Shown in pieces: positions 1-9,961 of a stretch of 64,000 nucleotides of DNA. The stretch is taken from positions 62,001 through 126,000 of the forward strand of contig JAUILL010000006.1 in the NCBI GenBank assembly GCA_030433335.1, written 5' to 3'. Within the stretch, counting starts at the first letter, position 1. The number at the start of each line of letters is the position of its first letter. Origin of the DNA: Alphaproteobacteria bacterium. GTDB lineage: Bacteria; Pseudomonadota; Alphaproteobacteria; Rhodobacterales; Rhodobacteraceae. A model generated the notes under the pieces. It worked only from the letters and a program-made list of their open reading frames with translations, made no database searches and was not told the origin of the DNA. A program made the translations under genes and the position numbers.

Positions 1-47
1 GGCCCTATCAAGTTTTGTGACCGCCAGCGCGGACAGGAGTGAAGAAA

Positions 48-1646
48 ATGGCATTTGGACGGGTAAACCCGCAGCATCAGCTTGAAGATCAAGGTATCAC
101 TGAGCTGGGTAATGTCTATTACAACCTCATGGAACCCGCGCTCGTTGAAGCTGCGGTGAAGAACAACGAAGGTCGCCTCGGTCGTGGCGGCGCTTTCCTG
201 GTGACCACCGGCAAGCACACCGGCCGTTCGCCCAAGGACAAATTTGTGGTCCGCACCCCCAGCGTCGAAGATACGATCTGGTGGGAAAACAACGCTCCTA
301 TGGAGCCCTCGAAATTCGACGTTCTGCACGAAGACATGCTCGCCCACATGAAGGGCAAGGACTACTACGTGCAGGATCTGTTCGGCGGCGCCGATCCGGC
401 GAACCGTCTGGACGTTCGCGTTGTGACTGAACTGGCATGGCATGGCCTGTTCATCCGTCACCTGCTGCGTCGCCCTGATCGTGACGAGCTGGACGAATTT
501 GTTCCCGAGTTCACCATCATCAACTGCCCCTCGTTCAAAGCGGACGCTGAAAAGCACGGCTGCCGCAGCGAGACCGTGATCGCGCTGAACTTCGATAAGA
601 AGCTCATCCTGATCGGCGGAACCGAGTACGCAGGCGAAAACAAGAAGTCGGTGTTCACTCTGCTGAACTACCTGCTGCCCGCCAAAGGCATCATGCCGAT
701 GCACTGCTCGGCCAACCACGCCACCGGCAACCCCGTGGACGCGGCTGTCTTCTTCGGTCTGTCGGGCACCGGCAAAACCACCCTGTCGGCAGACCCCTCG
801 CGCACCCTGATCGGCGATGACGAGCACGGCTGGTCGGACAAAGGCACCTTCAACTTCGAAGGTGGCTGCTACGCCAAGACCATCAACCTGAACGCCGAAG
901 CCGAGCCCGAGATCTACGCGACCACCACCAAGTTCGCGACCGTGATCGAGAACATGGTTTACGACGAAGAGACCCTCGAGCTGGACTTCGACGATGACAG
1001 CCTGACCGCCAACATGCGTTGCGCGTACCCGCTGCACTACATCTCGAACGCGTCCTACTCGGCTCAGGGCGGCCACCCCAAGAACGTCATCATGCTGACC
1101 TGTGATGCGTTCGGTGTTCTGCCTCCGATCGCGCGTCTGACACCTGCGCAGGCGATGTACCACTTCCTGTCGGGCTTCACTTCGAAGGTTGCAGGGACCG
1201 AGCGCGGCGTGACCGAGCCCGAGCCCACCTTCTCGACCTGCTTCGGTGCACCTTTCATGCCGCGTCGCCCCGAGGTGTACGGCAACCTGCTGCGTGACAA
1301 GATCGCCAAGCACGGTGCAACCTGCTGGCTGGTGAACACCGGCTGGACCGGCGGCGCCTACGGCACCGGCAAGCGCATGCCCATCAAGGCAACCCGCGCC
1401 CTGCTGACCGCCGCTCTGGACGGTAGCCTGAGTGCAGTCGAGTTCCGCAAGGACCCGAACTTCGGCTTCGACGTCCCCGTGGACGTTCCCGGTGTTCCCG
1501 AAGTGCTGCTGGATCCCCGCCGCACTTGGGGTGATCCCGAAGCCTACGACGCGCAGGCAGAGAAGCTGGTCAAGATGTTCTCGGACAACTTCGAGCAGTA
1601 CGTGCCTTACATCGACAAAGACGTGAAGGCCGCTGCAATCGGTTGA
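48..1646 (+). CDS. pckA: Phosphoenolpyruvate carboxykinase (ATP)
   Basis: Converts oxaloacetate and ATP to phosphoenolpyruvate, CO2 and ADP, the entry step of gluconeogenesis in the cytosol. The 532-residue product has the family length. It carries the P-loop [11 protein letters not shown] near residue 237 and the kinase-2 motif IGDDEHGW near residue 254. An in-frame GTG at 39 exists, but the GGAG at 36-39 sits correctly for the ATG at 48, so I start there. The gene ends in a composite intergenic element and a strong hairpin shared with the convergent carrier gene. Organisms growing on acetate or organic acids depend on this enzyme, which fits the nearby mcd. Confidence 0.96.
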   Translation: MAFGRVNPQHQLEDQGITELGNVYYNLMEPALVEAAVKNNEGRLGRGGAFLVTTGKHTGRSPKDKFVVRTPSVEDTIWWENNAPMEPSKFDVLHEDMLAHMKGKDYYVQDLFGGADPANRLDVRVVTELAWHGLFIRHLLRRPDRDELDEFVPEFTIINCPSFKADAEKHGCRSETVIALNFDKKLILIGGTEYAGENKKSVFTLLNYLLPAKGIMPMHCSANHATGNPVDAAVFFGLSGTGKTTLSADPSRTLIGDDEHGWSDKGTFNFEGGCYAKTINLNAEAEPEIYATTTKFATVIENMVYDEETLELDFDDDSLTANMRCAYPLHYISNASYSAQGGHPKNVIMLTCDAFGVLPPIARLTPAQAMYHFLSGFTSKVAGTERGVTEPEPTFSTCFGAPFMPRRPEVYGNLLRDKIAKHGATCWLVNTGWTGGAYGTGKRMPIKATRALLTAALDGSLSAVEFRKDPNFGFDVPVDVPGVPEVLLDPRRTWGDPEAYDAQAEKLVKMFSDNFEQYVPYIDKDVKAAAIG

Positions 1647-1653
1647 TTGGAGT

Positions 1654-1715
1654 GAGGGGGCGCTGCCCCCTCTTGCCTACGGCAATTCACCCCTGGGGTA
1701 TTTTGCCAGGAAGAG
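1654..1715 (+). repeat. Composite intergenic element, copy 1
   Basis: A hairpin GAGGGGGC/GCCCCCTC (1654-1672) is followed by TTGCC-TAC-GGCAA (1673-1685), CCCCTGGGG (1690-1698) and TATTTTGCCAGGAAGAG (1699-1715). The same order of parts recurs downstream of mcd at 4368-4413. I recall similar gene-end repeats in Rhodobacteraceae genomes, but this is from memory. Confidence 0.6.
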
Positions 1716-1720
1716 ATTTG

Positions 1721-1756
1721 AACCGCCGATCCTGTTTAGGATCGGCGGTTTCGTTT
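1721..1756 (+). terminator. Terminator shared by pckA and the TauE gene
   Basis: A perfect 13-bp stem (1721-1733 with 1738-1750) and a GTTT loop is followed by TTCGTTT on the plus strand. It lies between convergent genes and abuts the stop of the minus-strand carrier gene, so it may act in both directions. Confidence 0.75.
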
Positions 1757-2525
1757 AGCCCATTAGGCCGCGGCGGATCAGATTCAGACCTGCGATCATA
1801 AGGACGAACAGCGTGGCCTTGCGGAACGCCGCTTGGTCGATCCGGTCGTTGACCTTGAGCCCCAGCCACATGCCCAAGATGGCAGGCGGAACGATGGCGA
1901 TCGAGAACGGCAGGGTTTCTGCGCGCACGACGCCAGAGCCGATGTGGGCGAACAATAGGACAATCGCACCGAGGCCATAGATCACGCCTTGAACACGAAT
2001 GTGGTCTTGCTTTGGTGTCTCCAACGCGGTCAGGTAAGCCACAGTGGGCGGACCCCAGACACCAGAGAGGCCGCCGATGAAGCCGGCAAAAGCACCGATC
2101 CCGATTTCGGTGGTTCGGGTCGGCGGAGAGGCGATGCGCAGCGGCATACCCGCTAGCTGCGTTGCAGCAAAAATCACAATGGGGATACCAATGATCAGCA
2201 GCATGACATTGCCGGGGATCACGCGGATCAGCTGCGCACTTAGCAACAGAACGATCAGCAGCGTCCCCAAGTATCCCCGGAATTTCAGGAGTGATTCCCA
2301 TGCAGCGCGGGGCCCTTGGCGCAGGGCCTGCATCCCATTGGTGATTACAGTCGGCAGAATCAGGCCCGCGAGCGCCAATTCCGGCGAAATAACAGAAGAA
2401 AGGCCGGAAATGAGAATCATTGGCATGGCAAAACCCACCATGCCTTTGACCACGCCAGCAATGAAAGCGACACTCAAAGCCAGCGCAAAGGCCGACGGTG
2501 TCATGAGATGCGTAACAAGTTCCAT
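1755..2525 (-). CDS. TauE/SafE family membrane carrier
   Basis: A 256-residue polytopic inner-membrane protein of the TauE/SafE (DUF81) family. Members export sulfite, sulfoacetate or related organosulfur anions, or have unknown substrates. About seven to eight hydrophobic segments fill the sequence. The N-terminal half begins with FIAGVVKGMVGFAMPMIL and the second half repeats a GFIGGLSGVWGPP motif, the usual internal duplication. It is divergent from mcd across a 147-bp promoter region and convergent with pckA. Nothing nearby indicates the substrate. Confidence 0.85.
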   Translation of the reverse strand: MELVTHLMTPSAFALALSVAFIAGVVKGMVGFAMPMILISGLSSVISPELALAGLILPTVITNGMQALRQGPRAAWESLLKFRGYLGTLLIVLLLSAQLIRVIPGNVMLLIIGIPIVIFAATQLAGMPLRIASPPTRTTEIGIGAFAGFIGGLSGVWGPPTVAYLTALETPKQDHIRVQGVIYGLGAIVLLFAHIGSGVVRAETLPFSIAIVPPAILGMWLGLKVNDRIDQAAFRKATLFVLMIAGLNLIRRGLMG

Positions 2526-2672
2526 TTCAGCGCTTTAGCACGGCCGTTAGCGCAGTAGGTGAAAAATTCAACGCGCAATATTGGGCATACTTTCGTGCTG
2601 ACTTGGGTATTTTTATTGCGCTGCGACTGCAAAGGCTCTAATTCTCTGCACAAGCATTATAGGAGATGACTC

Positions 2673-4361
2673 ATGGCACATGACGGACAGGACTTCGCAG
2701 CGCATACCGCGACGCTGCTTCCCGATTTGCTCAGCCTGACAGAGGCAGCGATCACGCCCGCCGAGGCGATCCTTGAACAAGCGCTGAACAATGTCCGCGC
2801 AATGGTGACTGACGGAGATCGTATTTCGAACGCTCTGGTCGAGCAGAACCAGACGGCGGCGCACGGCGTGGCTTGGCTGGCGACCTATGTCGAAGCGCTG
2901 CGCGAGATGCACCGTTGGGCGATCGCACTGAAGGAAGAAGGCAAGTTCGGCGAGACCGAAGAACTGATCCTGCAGATCGCGTTCGGCGAATACCTGAGCC
3001 AGATCGCTGGCGGCATTCCCATGAACCAGGGCGAACTGATCCGCGTGTCGGATATGGGCGTCTCGCCCGAGGCCGTCGCAGAGATGATGACTGACGCGGT
3101 CAAAACCCTGATCGCGAGCGGCAACTCTCAGGCTGCACGCGTTCGTTTGGTGGAGATTATGCGCGACAGCCGTGCGAACCTGACCACTGGCCAGTCCGGT
3201 CTGGACGAAGAGATGGAGATGATCCGCGAGCAGTTCCGCCGTTATTCGGTGGACCGCGTTGAGCCTCATGCCCACGAATGGCACCTGAAGGACGAGCTGA
3301 TCCCGCTGGAGATCATCAACGAACTGGCCGAGATGGGCGTCTTTGGTCTGACCATCCCAGAGGAGTACGGCGGATTCGGCATGTCCAAGACCGCGATGTG
3401 CGTTGTCTCGGAAGAGCTATCGCGCGGTTACATCGGTGTTGGTTCGCTTGGCACCCGTTCGGAAATCGCTGCAGAGCTGATCCTTGCTGGCGGTACCGAA
3501 GAGCAGAAGCAGAAGTGGCTGCCCGAATTGGCCTCGGCCGAAAAGCTGCCGACCGCAGTGTTCACCGAGCCGAACACTGGCTCCGACCTTGGCAGCCTGC
3601 GCACCCGCGCGGTCAAGAATGCCGATGGCGACTATGAAGTGACTGGCAACAAAACCTGGATCACCCACGCGGCGCGCACCCACGTGATGACCCTGCTGGC
3701 GCGGACCGATCCCTCGACCGACAACTACAAAGGTCTGTCGATGTTCCTCGCCGAGAAGACCCCCGGCACCGACGAAGAGCCCTTCCCCACTCCCGGCATG
3801 ACTGGCGGGGAGATCGAGGTTCTGGGTTACCGCGGCATGAAGGAATACGAGCTTGGCTTCGACAAGTTCGCGGTCAAGGGCGAGAACCTCTTGGGTGGCG
3901 AAGAAGGTCAGGGCTTCAAGCAACTGATGCAGACCTTTGAATCGGCACGCATCCAGACCGCAGCGCGCGCTGTTGGTGTCGGGCAGTCGGCTCTGGACGT
4001 GTCGATGCGCTATGCAGAAGACCGCAAGCAGTTCGGCAAGTCGCTGATCGAATTCCCCCGCGTGGCCAACAAGCTGGCGATGATGGCGGTGGAACTGATG
4101 ATCGCGCGTCAGCTGACCTACTTCTCGGCGCGTGAGAAGGACAACGATCGTCGTTGTGACCTCGAGGCTGGCATGGCCAAGCTGCTGGGAGCACGCGTGG
4201 CTTGGGCGGCGGCGGACAACGGCCTGCAGATCCACGGCGGCAACGGCTTTGCACTGGAATACACCATCAGCCGCATCCTTTGTGATGCGCGCATCCTGAA
4301 CATCTTTGAAGGTGCGGGTGAAATTCAGGCGCAGGTGATCGCGCGTCGCCTGCTGGGCTAA
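2673..4361 (+). CDS. mcd: (2S)-Methylsuccinyl-CoA dehydrogenase
   Basis: An FAD-linked acyl-CoA dehydrogenase of 562 residues, too long for an ordinary member (about 380). The extra roughly 150 N-terminal residues, with the HGVAWLATYVEALREMHRWA region, are typical of methylsuccinyl-CoA dehydrogenase. This enzyme oxidises methylsuccinyl-CoA to mesaconyl-CoA in the ethylmalonyl-CoA pathway of acetate assimilation. The dehydrogenase core shows TEPNTGSDLGSLRTRA near residue 295 and a C-terminal IFEGAGEIQ with the conserved glutamate. The ATG has a clear AGGAGA site. A composite element and hairpin follow the stop. A generic acyl-CoA dehydrogenase is less likely because of the extension. Confidence 0.9.
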   Translation: MAHDGQDFAAHTATLLPDLLSLTEAAITPAEAILEQALNNVRAMVTDGDRISNALVEQNQTAAHGVAWLATYVEALREMHRWAIALKEEGKFGETEELILQIAFGEYLSQIAGGIPMNQGELIRVSDMGVSPEAVAEMMTDAVKTLIASGNSQAARVRLVEIMRDSRANLTTGQSGLDEEMEMIREQFRRYSVDRVEPHAHEWHLKDELIPLEIINELAEMGVFGLTIPEEYGGFGMSKTAMCVVSEELSRGYIGVGSLGTRSEIAAELILAGGTEEQKQKWLPELASAEKLPTAVFTEPNTGSDLGSLRTRAVKNADGDYEVTGNKTWITHAARTHVMTLLARTDPSTDNYKGLSMFLAEKTPGTDEEPFPTPGMTGGEIEVLGYRGMKEYELGFDKFAVKGENLLGGEEGQGFKQLMQTFESARIQTAARAVGVGQSALDVSMRYAEDRKQFGKSLIEFPRVANKLAMMAVELMIARQLTYFSAREKDNDRRCDLEAGMAKLLGARVAWAAADNGLQIHGGNGFALEYTISRILCDARILNIFEGAGEIQAQVIARRLLG

Positions 4362-4367
4362 GGTGCG

Positions 4368-4413
4368 TGGGGCTCTGCCCCACACACCCCGGGGTATTTC
4401 ACCCAAGAAAGAG
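4368..4413 (+). repeat. Composite intergenic element, copy 2
   Basis: The hairpin GTGGG-gctctg-CCCAC (4368-4383) is followed by CCCCGGGG (4387-4394) and TATTTCACCCAAGAAAGAG (4395-4413). This is the same modular order as 1654-1715, again at the 3' end of a plus-strand gene facing a convergent minus-strand gene. Confidence 0.6.
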
Positions 4414-4415
4414 AA

Positions 4416-4450
4416 GCGCCGGTCCTGTTATGGGGCCGGCGTTTGGCGTT
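4416..4450 (+). terminator. Hairpin terminator after mcd
   Basis: CGCCGG (4417-4422) pairs with CCGGCG (4436-4441), with a possible inner CC/GG pair, and is followed by TTTGGCGTTT. The loop contains TCCTGTT, as in the terminator after pckA. The recO stop codon (4428-4430) lies inside the loop. Confidence 0.6.
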
Positions 4451-5159
4451 TCAGCAGGTCGAGGAAGCGGGCGCGGCTTTCTGGCAGGGGTTTGTCGCCA
4501 AAGGATTTGGCGAGGTGGTGTTCGAGAAAGTAGCCGGTGAGATGAAACCCTTCGAGGATTTCGGTGTCGATGACAGGGCCTTGGCCCAGAAGGCATTGGG
4601 GAAGTGGCAAGAGTTTCGGGGCCCATTCGCCTGCGCCTGCGGTGCTGACCGCGCGGCCCGAACGGGGAGAGACATAGGCGAGGTCATCCATGTCACCGGT
4701 CACAGCGCAACGCGTGAGGTCAAGCCCGAAACCAAGTTCTTCGAGAAGCGCGAGTTCCCAGCGCAGGTACGCCAGAGGAAAGGCGGCGGGGTGGGCGAGC
4801 AGGTCCATCAGGGTCACAGAGCGGATGTAGAGTGGGTGATGCGCTTCGCGTTCTGGCAAGGAAAAACGCAAGAGCGCCGTAGTCGCGTTCAGGCCCGCCA
4901 GAGCGATGCGGTCAGAGAGAGCCGCCGTTCGGGACCGGATCGGTTCAACTGTGAACGTGCCAAGCTGGTCCTCGACCCGCGCCCGCCATGTGACGTCGAT
5001 CTGGTTCCCGGGCTGGAGCACAGGCGCGATTTTACGCGAAATACCGCCGCGCACGACGCCTGCATGGCGGCCGTGATCTTGGGTGAACACTTCGATGATG
5101 GCTGCTGTTTCGCCGTGCTTGCGGGCGGACAGCAGGATGCCTTGGTCTCTCCATTCCAT
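4428..5159 (-). CDS. recO: DNA repair protein RecO
   Basis: A mediator of the RecFOR pathway that loads RecA on gapped DNA and anneals complementary strands. The 243-residue product has the N-terminal OB fold beginning [17 protein letters not shown] and the RecO-type middle region ([20 protein letters not shown]). The family's zinc cysteines are only partly present. The frame is open upstream to 5303, but [10 protein letters not shown] is the usual family start. It is the last gene of the minus-strand housekeeping block, in its usual alphaproteobacterial place near era, separated from it by two unrelated genes. Confidence 0.93.
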   Translation of the reverse strand: MEWRDQGILLSARKHGETAAIIEVFTQDHGRHAGVVRGGISRKIAPVLQPGNQIDVTWRARVEDQLGTFTVEPIRSRTAALSDRIALAGLNATTALLRFSLPEREAHHPLYIRSVTLMDLLAHPAAFPLAYLRWELALLEELGFGLDLTRCAVTGDMDDLAYVSPRSGRAVSTAGAGEWAPKLLPLPQCLLGQGPVIDTEILEGFHLTGYFLEHHLAKSFGDKPLPESRARFLDLLKRQTPAP

Positions 5160-5260
5160 CTGGCAACTATGGGGTGCGGGACCATGGTTGCAAGAGGGGT
5201 GACGCACGGCTGTGTTTGCCTGTAGATGTGGCCATAGGTTGCAGGCAGGGGGGTGCCGCA

Positions 5261-5869
5261 ATGCATGAACAGCGTTTAATGGTGGTGATCGGTGCGCTAG
5301 CACTGGCCAGTTTGGTACTGCAGACCTACGTGGATTTGCGCAGCGACGGGCCGGAGGCGACAGTTCTGTCGGTCTGGTGGAACATGCTGCGCTACTACAC
5401 GATCCTGACCAATCTGGTGATCGCTGTGGTTTTCCTGATGCGCCTGCAGTTCACTGCCCATTGGGCGGGGGCGATTACGCTGCAAATCCTGCTCGTGGGG
5501 ATCGTTTACCACGTTCTGCTGTCGGCGACCCATGTCCCTGACACCATGCTGGGTGAGGTGTCTAACCATGGGTTTCACACCTTGGTTCCAGCACTGGTTT
5601 TCGTGTGGTGGCTTGTCTATGCCCCGAAACGGGGGCTAGGGTGGGACAATGCGCTGTGGTGGGTGATCTGGCCGCTGATCTACGCAGCCTATGGCATCTG
5701 GCGCGGATCACTTGACGGAAAGTACCCCTACTATTTTCTGAACCTGCCGAAACTGGGGCCTGTCGGCCTGCTGCGCGAGATGAGCATCGTTGCCGCAGGC
5801 TTTTTGATCTTTGGCTTTATCCTCTTGGGGATTGCGCGCCTTTACAGGCCTTCTTCGTCCAGCAAGTGA
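5261..5869 (+). CDS. Pr6Pr family membrane protein
   Basis: A 202-residue integral membrane protein with about six hydrophobic helices, matching the Pr6Pr (FAR-17a/AIG1-like) family of unknown biochemical function. Family-like features are the [14 protein letters not shown] stretch near residue 40, the central [14 protein letters not shown] and the [13 protein letters not shown] region near residue 140. Translation probably starts at the ATG at 5261, after the GGCAGGGGGG stretch; the frame is open further upstream. The last 28 bases overlap the convergent DUF1491 gene. Confidence 0.7.
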   Translation: MHEQRLMVVIGALALASLVLQTYVDLRSDGPEATVLSVWWNMLRYYTILTNLVIAVVFLMRLQFTAHWAGAITLQILLVGIVYHVLLSATHVPDTMLGEVSNHGFHTLVPALVFVWWLVYAPKRGLGWDNALWWVIWPLIYAAYGIWRGSLDGKYPYYFLNLPKLGPVGLLREMSIVAAGFLIFGFILLGIARLYRPSSSSK

Positions 5870-6168
5870 CGCCCTTGGCGGTCCTCGACCTCGATCACCC
5901 AAATGTCGGGGTCAAAGGACTGCTGGCGTCGGATCGCTTCGTCCACCTCGAACTCGGGACCCGCGGCCAGAGTGGCCCAGACCCGCTCCCCCGACATAAG
6001 ATCATAGGTGCGGTTAAAAGCTTGCGCCTGCCCGTCCAGCGTCGCCAGTTTGACCAGCACTGCCCCCGCCGTGTCGTCGCCATGGGCAATCACGTAGGCG
6101 GGGATGTCGGCCAGCCTCAGGCGCGCCAGATAGGCATGCACCCAGAACTCCGAAGTCAGTCGGGCCAT
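5842..6168 (-). CDS. DUF1491 family protein
   Basis: A 108-residue cytosolic protein of the alphaproteobacterial DUF1491 family, function unknown. It starts MARLTSEFWVHAYLARLRL and has the acidic [20 protein letters not shown]-terminus. The start overlaps the era stop by one base (TAATG), so the two are translationally coupled. This coupling suggests, but does not show, a role in ribosome or RNA metabolism. Confidence 0.8.
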   Translation of the reverse strand: MARLTSEFWVHAYLARLRLADIPAYVIAHGDDTAGAVLVKLATLDGQAQAFNRTYDLMSGERVWATLAAGPEFEVDEAIRRQQSFDPDIWVIEVEDRQGRHLLDEEGL

Positions 6169-7073
6169 TACTTGCCGTCTTTGAAATCAAGGCCCATTTC
6201 GCTGTAGCGCTCGGCTTCGTCCAGCCATTTCTCGCGGACTTTGACCTGCAGGAACAGGTGCACCTTGCGGCCAAGGAACTCGGTCAGTTCTTCGCGAGCA
6301 AGCTTGGAGATCGCTTTGATCGTCTCGCCCTTGTTGCCAAGGATGATGCCTTTGTGGCCGTCGCGGCTGACGTAGATGATCTGGTCAACACGGGCGCTGC
6401 CGTCTTTGCGCTCTTCCCAGTGCTCGGTTTCGACCGTCAGTTGGTAGGGCAGTTCCTGATGCAGACGCAGGGTCAGCTTTTCGCGGGTCATCTCTGCAGC
6501 GATCATGCGCATGGGCAGGTCCGCGATCTGATCCTCGGGGTAGAGCCATGGGCCCTCGGGCAACTCGCCCGCCAGCCATTTGCGCAGATCGGTGACGCCG
6601 TAGCCTTTTTCGGCCGAGATCATGAAGGTCTCGTCAAAGGGGAAGCGCTCGTTCATCTCTTTGGTGATCGCGAGCAGCACGTCGCTTTGCACGCGGTCGA
6701 TCTTGTTGATGGCCAGCACGACACGGCGGCCTTTGGACACATCGCCAAGACCTTCGAGGATGCGCTCGACGCCCTCGGTGATGCCGCGGTGCGCTTCGAT
6801 CAGCATGACGACCAGATCGGCGTCTGCCGCGCCGCCCCAAGCGGCCGCGACCATCGCGCGGTCCAGACGGCGACGGGGTTTGAACAGACCGGGGGTGTCG
6901 ACGAACACGATCTGGCAATCCCCCTCCAGCGCGACGCCGCGAATGCGGGCACGGGTGGTCTGCACCTTGTGGGTCACGATCGACACCTTCGCGCCCACCA
7001 TGCGGTTCAGCAGAGTGGATTTTCCTGCGTTGGGTTCGCCGATCAAGGCGACAAAGCCTGCACGTGTTGTCAT
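6168..7073 (-). CDS. era: GTPase Era
   Basis: An essential GTPase that binds 16S rRNA near its 3' end and helps mature the 30S subunit. The 301-residue product has G1 GEPNAGKS (about residues 10-17), G3 DTPG, G4 NKID and a C-terminal KH domain with GHKGIILGNKGETIK. An upstream GTG extension in the same frame is rejected because MTTRAGFVALIGEPN is the family start. It lies in the rnc-era-recO order, although an EamA gene separates it from rnc. Confidence 0.96.
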   Translation of the reverse strand: MTTRAGFVALIGEPNAGKSTLLNRMVGAKVSIVTHKVQTTRARIRGVALEGDCQIVFVDTPGLFKPRRRLDRAMVAAAWGGAADADLVVMLIEAHRGITEGVERILEGLGDVSKGRRVVLAINKIDRVQSDVLLAITKEMNERFPFDETFMISAEKGYGVTDLRKWLAGELPEGPWLYPEDQIADLPMRMIAAEMTREKLTLRLHQELPYQLTVETEHWEERKDGSARVDQIIYVSRDGHKGIILGNKGETIKAISKLAREELTEFLGRKVHLFLQVKVREKWLDEAERYSEMGLDFKDGK

Positions 7074-7105
7074 GGATCTCTTTTCGATTCTGGTCTGTCT
7101 GGAAT

Positions 7106-7969
7106 TCAGCGGTCTTGCCGCCCTGCGCGGGCCGTGTAAAGCCCGCTGAGGATAATAACACCGATCCCCGCCCACGTCAGCAGATCGGGCCACTCTCCGA
7201 AGACGGCAAACCCGAGGATGATCGCAAAGAGCTGGCGGGTGTAGCGGAACGGGGTCACCATGCTGATTTCGCCCGTCCGCATGGCCAGCGTCAGCGCGCT
7301 ATAGGCTAGCACACCGGCAGTAGTCGCCCCCATGGTCGCACCAACCGACAGCAGCGTCGGGGTCGTCAGGCTCTCGCCCAAGATAAAGGACAGCAGCACG
7401 CCCGCAATGACAAGGATCGCAAAGCCAAGGCTACCCAGTTGCTCAGTCGACATGGTGGCAGGGCTGGCGCGGGTGGCCAGATCACGACCCGCAAAGCCCA
7501 ATGTCGCGAGAACGGCAAAGATCGAGGTCGGCTCAAAGAGCGCAGGGGTCGGACGGATGATCATCAGAACACCGACCAGCCCAAGGCCGATCGCCAGCCA
7601 GCGGCGCCAGCCCACCCGTTCGCCAAAGAAAACCACGGCCCCGATCACCACCACCAGCGGCGCGGCCTGCAGGATCGCACTCGCGCTGGTCAATGGGGTC
7701 AGCGCCAAGGCCAGCGCAAAGAACAGACGCCCGATCAGTTCGGACACAGACCGCAAGATCAGCGCGGTCGAGAAAAGCTGGGGATGCCAGATCGGCTCTT
7801 TGCGGCGCAGGGACAGCAGGGCAAACACGGCAAGGCCCATCGCCCCGAACATCATCAGCGCTTGGCTGGTCGGGATATCCTGCGTGGCGCGCTTGAAAAA
7901 CGCGTCTTCGACCGAAAATGCCCCCATCGCGGCAGCCATATAGAGGCTGCCCCTCGCGTTGGGACTCAC
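7106..7969 (-). CDS. EamA/DMT family transporter
   Basis: A 287-residue inner-membrane protein with ten predicted helices in two EamA repeats (about residues 5-135 and 150-285). It belongs to the drug/metabolite transporter superfamily; the substrate is unknown. The start is a GTG at 7969 ([15 protein letters not shown]), whose GTGA overlaps the rnc stop, so the gene is translationally coupled to rnc. Its position between rnc and era suggests an insertion into a core operon that kept transcription intact. Confidence 0.85.
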   Translation of the reverse strand: MSPNARGSLYMAAAMGAFSVEDAFFKRATQDIPTSQALMMFGAMGLAVFALLSLRRKEPIWHPQLFSTALILRSVSELIGRLFFALALALTPLTSASAILQAAPLVVVIGAVVFFGERVGWRRWLAIGLGLVGVLMIIRPTPALFEPTSIFAVLATLGFAGRDLATRASPATMSTEQLGSLGFAILVIAGVLLSFILGESLTTPTLLSVGATMGATTAGVLAYSALTLAMRTGEISMVTPFRYTRQLFAIILGFAVFGEWPDLLTWAGIGVIILSGLYTARAGRQDR

Positions 7970-8655
7970 GCGGTGCCGCTTTCGAGCTGGTCGAGCAGGG
8001 TCTTGGCCGCAGTCTGTTCGGCGGTGCGCTTGGCACCCGCGGTGGCTTTGGCCGTCTCGCCGCTTTCCAGTGTCACAGACATGGTAAAGGTCGGCTGGTG
8101 CGGCGGGCCATCGCGGCTCACTTCCTGATAGCGCGGAGGCTGCTGGCCACGGGCCTGTGCCCATTCCTGCAGGGCCGTCTTGGGATCGCGTGCATCTGCC
8201 TCGACCGTTTCGACGCGCTTGCCCCAGAGTTTCAGGACAACGTCACGGGCCACTTCGAAACCGGCATCGCGGTACACTGCGGCGATCACAGCTTCCATTG
8301 CGTCACCTAGCAAAGCTTGCTTGCGGCGGCCACCGGACATCATCTCGGACCGGCCGAGTTTCAGCACATCCCCCAGCGCAATCTCGCGGGCAATGTCGGC
8401 GCAGGCCTCTTTGCGGACCAGTGCGTTGAAGCGCGGGGCCAACAAGCCCTCGGCGGCGTTGCGGTCCGCCTTCAGAAGCGCTTCGGCCATCACCAGACCC
8501 AGCACCCGATCCCCGAGGAATTCGAGACGCTGGTTATCCTCGCGCGTGGGCGAGGACATCGAAGGGTGTGTCAGGGCACGCAAAAGCAATTCGGGGCGCC
8601 CAAACCGGTGCCCCAAACGCTCTTCGAATGCTTTCATGTCTGCAGAGAGTTTCAC
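7966..8655 (-). CDS. rnc: Ribonuclease III
   Basis: A double-strand-specific endoribonuclease that processes rRNA precursors and structured mRNAs. The 229-residue product has the signature [15 protein letters not shown] (about residues 40-54), the acidic [14 protein letters not shown] motif and a C-terminal dsRNA-binding domain from about residue 155. The start is the GTG at 8655, overlapping the lepB stop as GTGA. The 11-residue upstream extension is unlikely. Order lepB-rnc is the norm in this class. Confidence 0.95.
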   Translation of the reverse strand: MKLSADMKAFEERLGHRFGRPELLLRALTHPSMSSPTREDNQRLEFLGDRVLGLVMAEALLKADRNAAEGLLAPRFNALVRKEACADIAREIALGDVLKLGRSEMMSGGRRKQALLGDAMEAVIAAVYRDAGFEVARDVVLKLWGKRVETVEADARDPKTALQEWAQARGQQPPRYQEVSRDGPPHQPTFTMSVTLESGETAKATAGAKRTAEQTAAKTLLDQLESGTA

Positions 8656-9488
8656 TCGATCCCCTTGAAGAAACGGTCGCCGCGCCAAGTCCAGAAGAAT
8701 AGCATGGACCGACCAGCAGACGAGAACATGATGCGATCCGCGCGACCAACGATATTTTCGTAGGGCACATAGCCCACGCCGCCGATCGACTGGGGCACGC
8801 GGCTGTCAGTCGAGTTGTCGCGGTTGTCGCCCATAAAGAAGTAGTGGCCTTCGGGAACGGTGTAGATCGGGGTCTGGTCGGACGCCTGACGGGTGATGTT
8901 CAAGACGTCGTGCGACACGCCATTGGGCAGCGTTTCGGTCATCCGCGACTTGGTACACACCGCGCCTTCGCCCACGGGGCCGTTTTCACAGCGGGGATAC
9001 AGACGCTCGGGGCCTTGGGCCTTGAAAATTTCTTCGAACTGGCCTGCGTCTTCGAGTTCAACCGCTTTGCCGTTGATGTGCAGCACGCTGTCGACCATCT
9101 GGATTTCATCGCCGGGCAAACCGATTAGGCGCTTGATAAAGTCCGCGCCGCTGACGGGGTGACGGAACACAACGACGTCGCCGCGCTGGGGCTCACCGCC
9201 CAAGATGCGCTCGTTGTCGCCCTTGAGGAAGCCGCAGAAATCCTCGGCGTCGATGTTAATGCCCAGACGGGGAATACGCACGGTCGGGCAGGACGCATAG
9301 GAGTAGCCGTAGGCCATCTTGTTCACGAAGAGAAAGTCGCCAATCAGCAGCGTGTCCTTCATCGAACCCGATGGGATCCAGAACGGCTGAAAAAACAAGG
9401 TGCGGAACACACCCGCGATCAGAATAGCGTAAACGACCGTCTTGATGGTCTCGACAATAGCGTTTCCGGCTTCGGACTTGGCGGCCAT
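8652..9488 (-). CDS. lepB: Signal peptidase I
   Basis: A membrane-anchored serine protease that removes Sec and Tat signal peptides on the periplasmic side. The 278-residue product has one N-terminal transmembrane segment ([17 protein letters not shown]), the catalytic serine in [13 protein letters not shown] near residue 44, and the lysine in [14 protein letters not shown]. Box E is [11 protein letters not shown]. The insert near residue 60-75 contains paired cysteines (ASCP and DFCGF), as in several alphaproteobacteria. It lies between acpS and rnc. Confidence 0.95.
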   Translation of the reverse strand: MAAKSEAGNAIVETIKTVVYAILIAGVFRTLFFQPFWIPSGSMKDTLLIGDFLFVNKMAYGYSYASCPTVRIPRLGINIDAEDFCGFLKGDNERILGGEPQRGDVVVFRHPVSGADFIKRLIGLPGDEIQMVDSVLHINGKAVELEDAGQFEEIFKAQGPERLYPRCENGPVGEGAVCTKSRMTETLPNGVSHDVLNITRQASDQTPIYTVPEGHYFFMGDNRDNSTDSRVPQSIGGVGYVPYENIVGRADRIMFSSAGRSMLFFWTWRGDRFFKGIE

Positions 9489-9541
9489 AAATATATCACT
9501 CTCGGCGGCGGGTTGATGCCTGTTTCATGGGGGGCAAGGCG

Positions 9542-9961
9542 TCAGGTGTCAAGCGATGCGGGGGCAATCGGACGCGCCTCGATCACCACAAACGCCTGCG
9601 CCCAAGGGTGATCATCGGTCAAAGTCACGTGAACGATGGCCTCGTGGCCTGCAGGCGTCATCTGCGCCAACCGCTCGGCGGCCCATCCGGTCAGGTGCAT
9701 CACAGGTTGGCCGCTGCGCAGATTGCTGACCGCCATATCCTTCCAACTGATGCCCATAGCGAGGCCGGTGCCAAGCGCCTTGGAACAAGCCTCTTTGGCG
9801 GCCCAACGCTTGGCATATGTGCCTGCTTCATCCTTGCGACGGCTGGCTTTGGCCTGCTCTTCCTCGGTGAAGACACGGTTGCGAAACCGGTCGCCGAACC
9901 GCTCCAGCGTACCGGCGATCCGCTCGATATTGGCAAGGTCGCTGCCGATCCCGAGGATCAT
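9542..9961 (-). CDS. acpS: Holo-[acyl-carrier-protein] synthase
   Basis: Transfers 4'-phosphopantetheine from CoA to apo-ACP for fatty acid synthesis. The 139-residue product begins [15 protein letters not shown] with the metal-binding aspartate at residue 8, and has the second signature [15 protein letters not shown]. The ATG at 9961 overlaps the stop of the LysE gene (ATGA). The frame stays open far upstream, but that extension is a shadow of the LysE gene. Confidence 0.95.
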   Translation of the reverse strand: MILGIGSDLANIERIAGTLERFGDRFRNRVFTEEEQAKASRRKDEAGTYAKRWAAKEACSKALGTGLAMGISWKDMAVSNLRSGQPVMHLTGWAAERLAQMTPAGHEAIVHVTLTDDHPWAQAFVVIEARPIAPASLDT

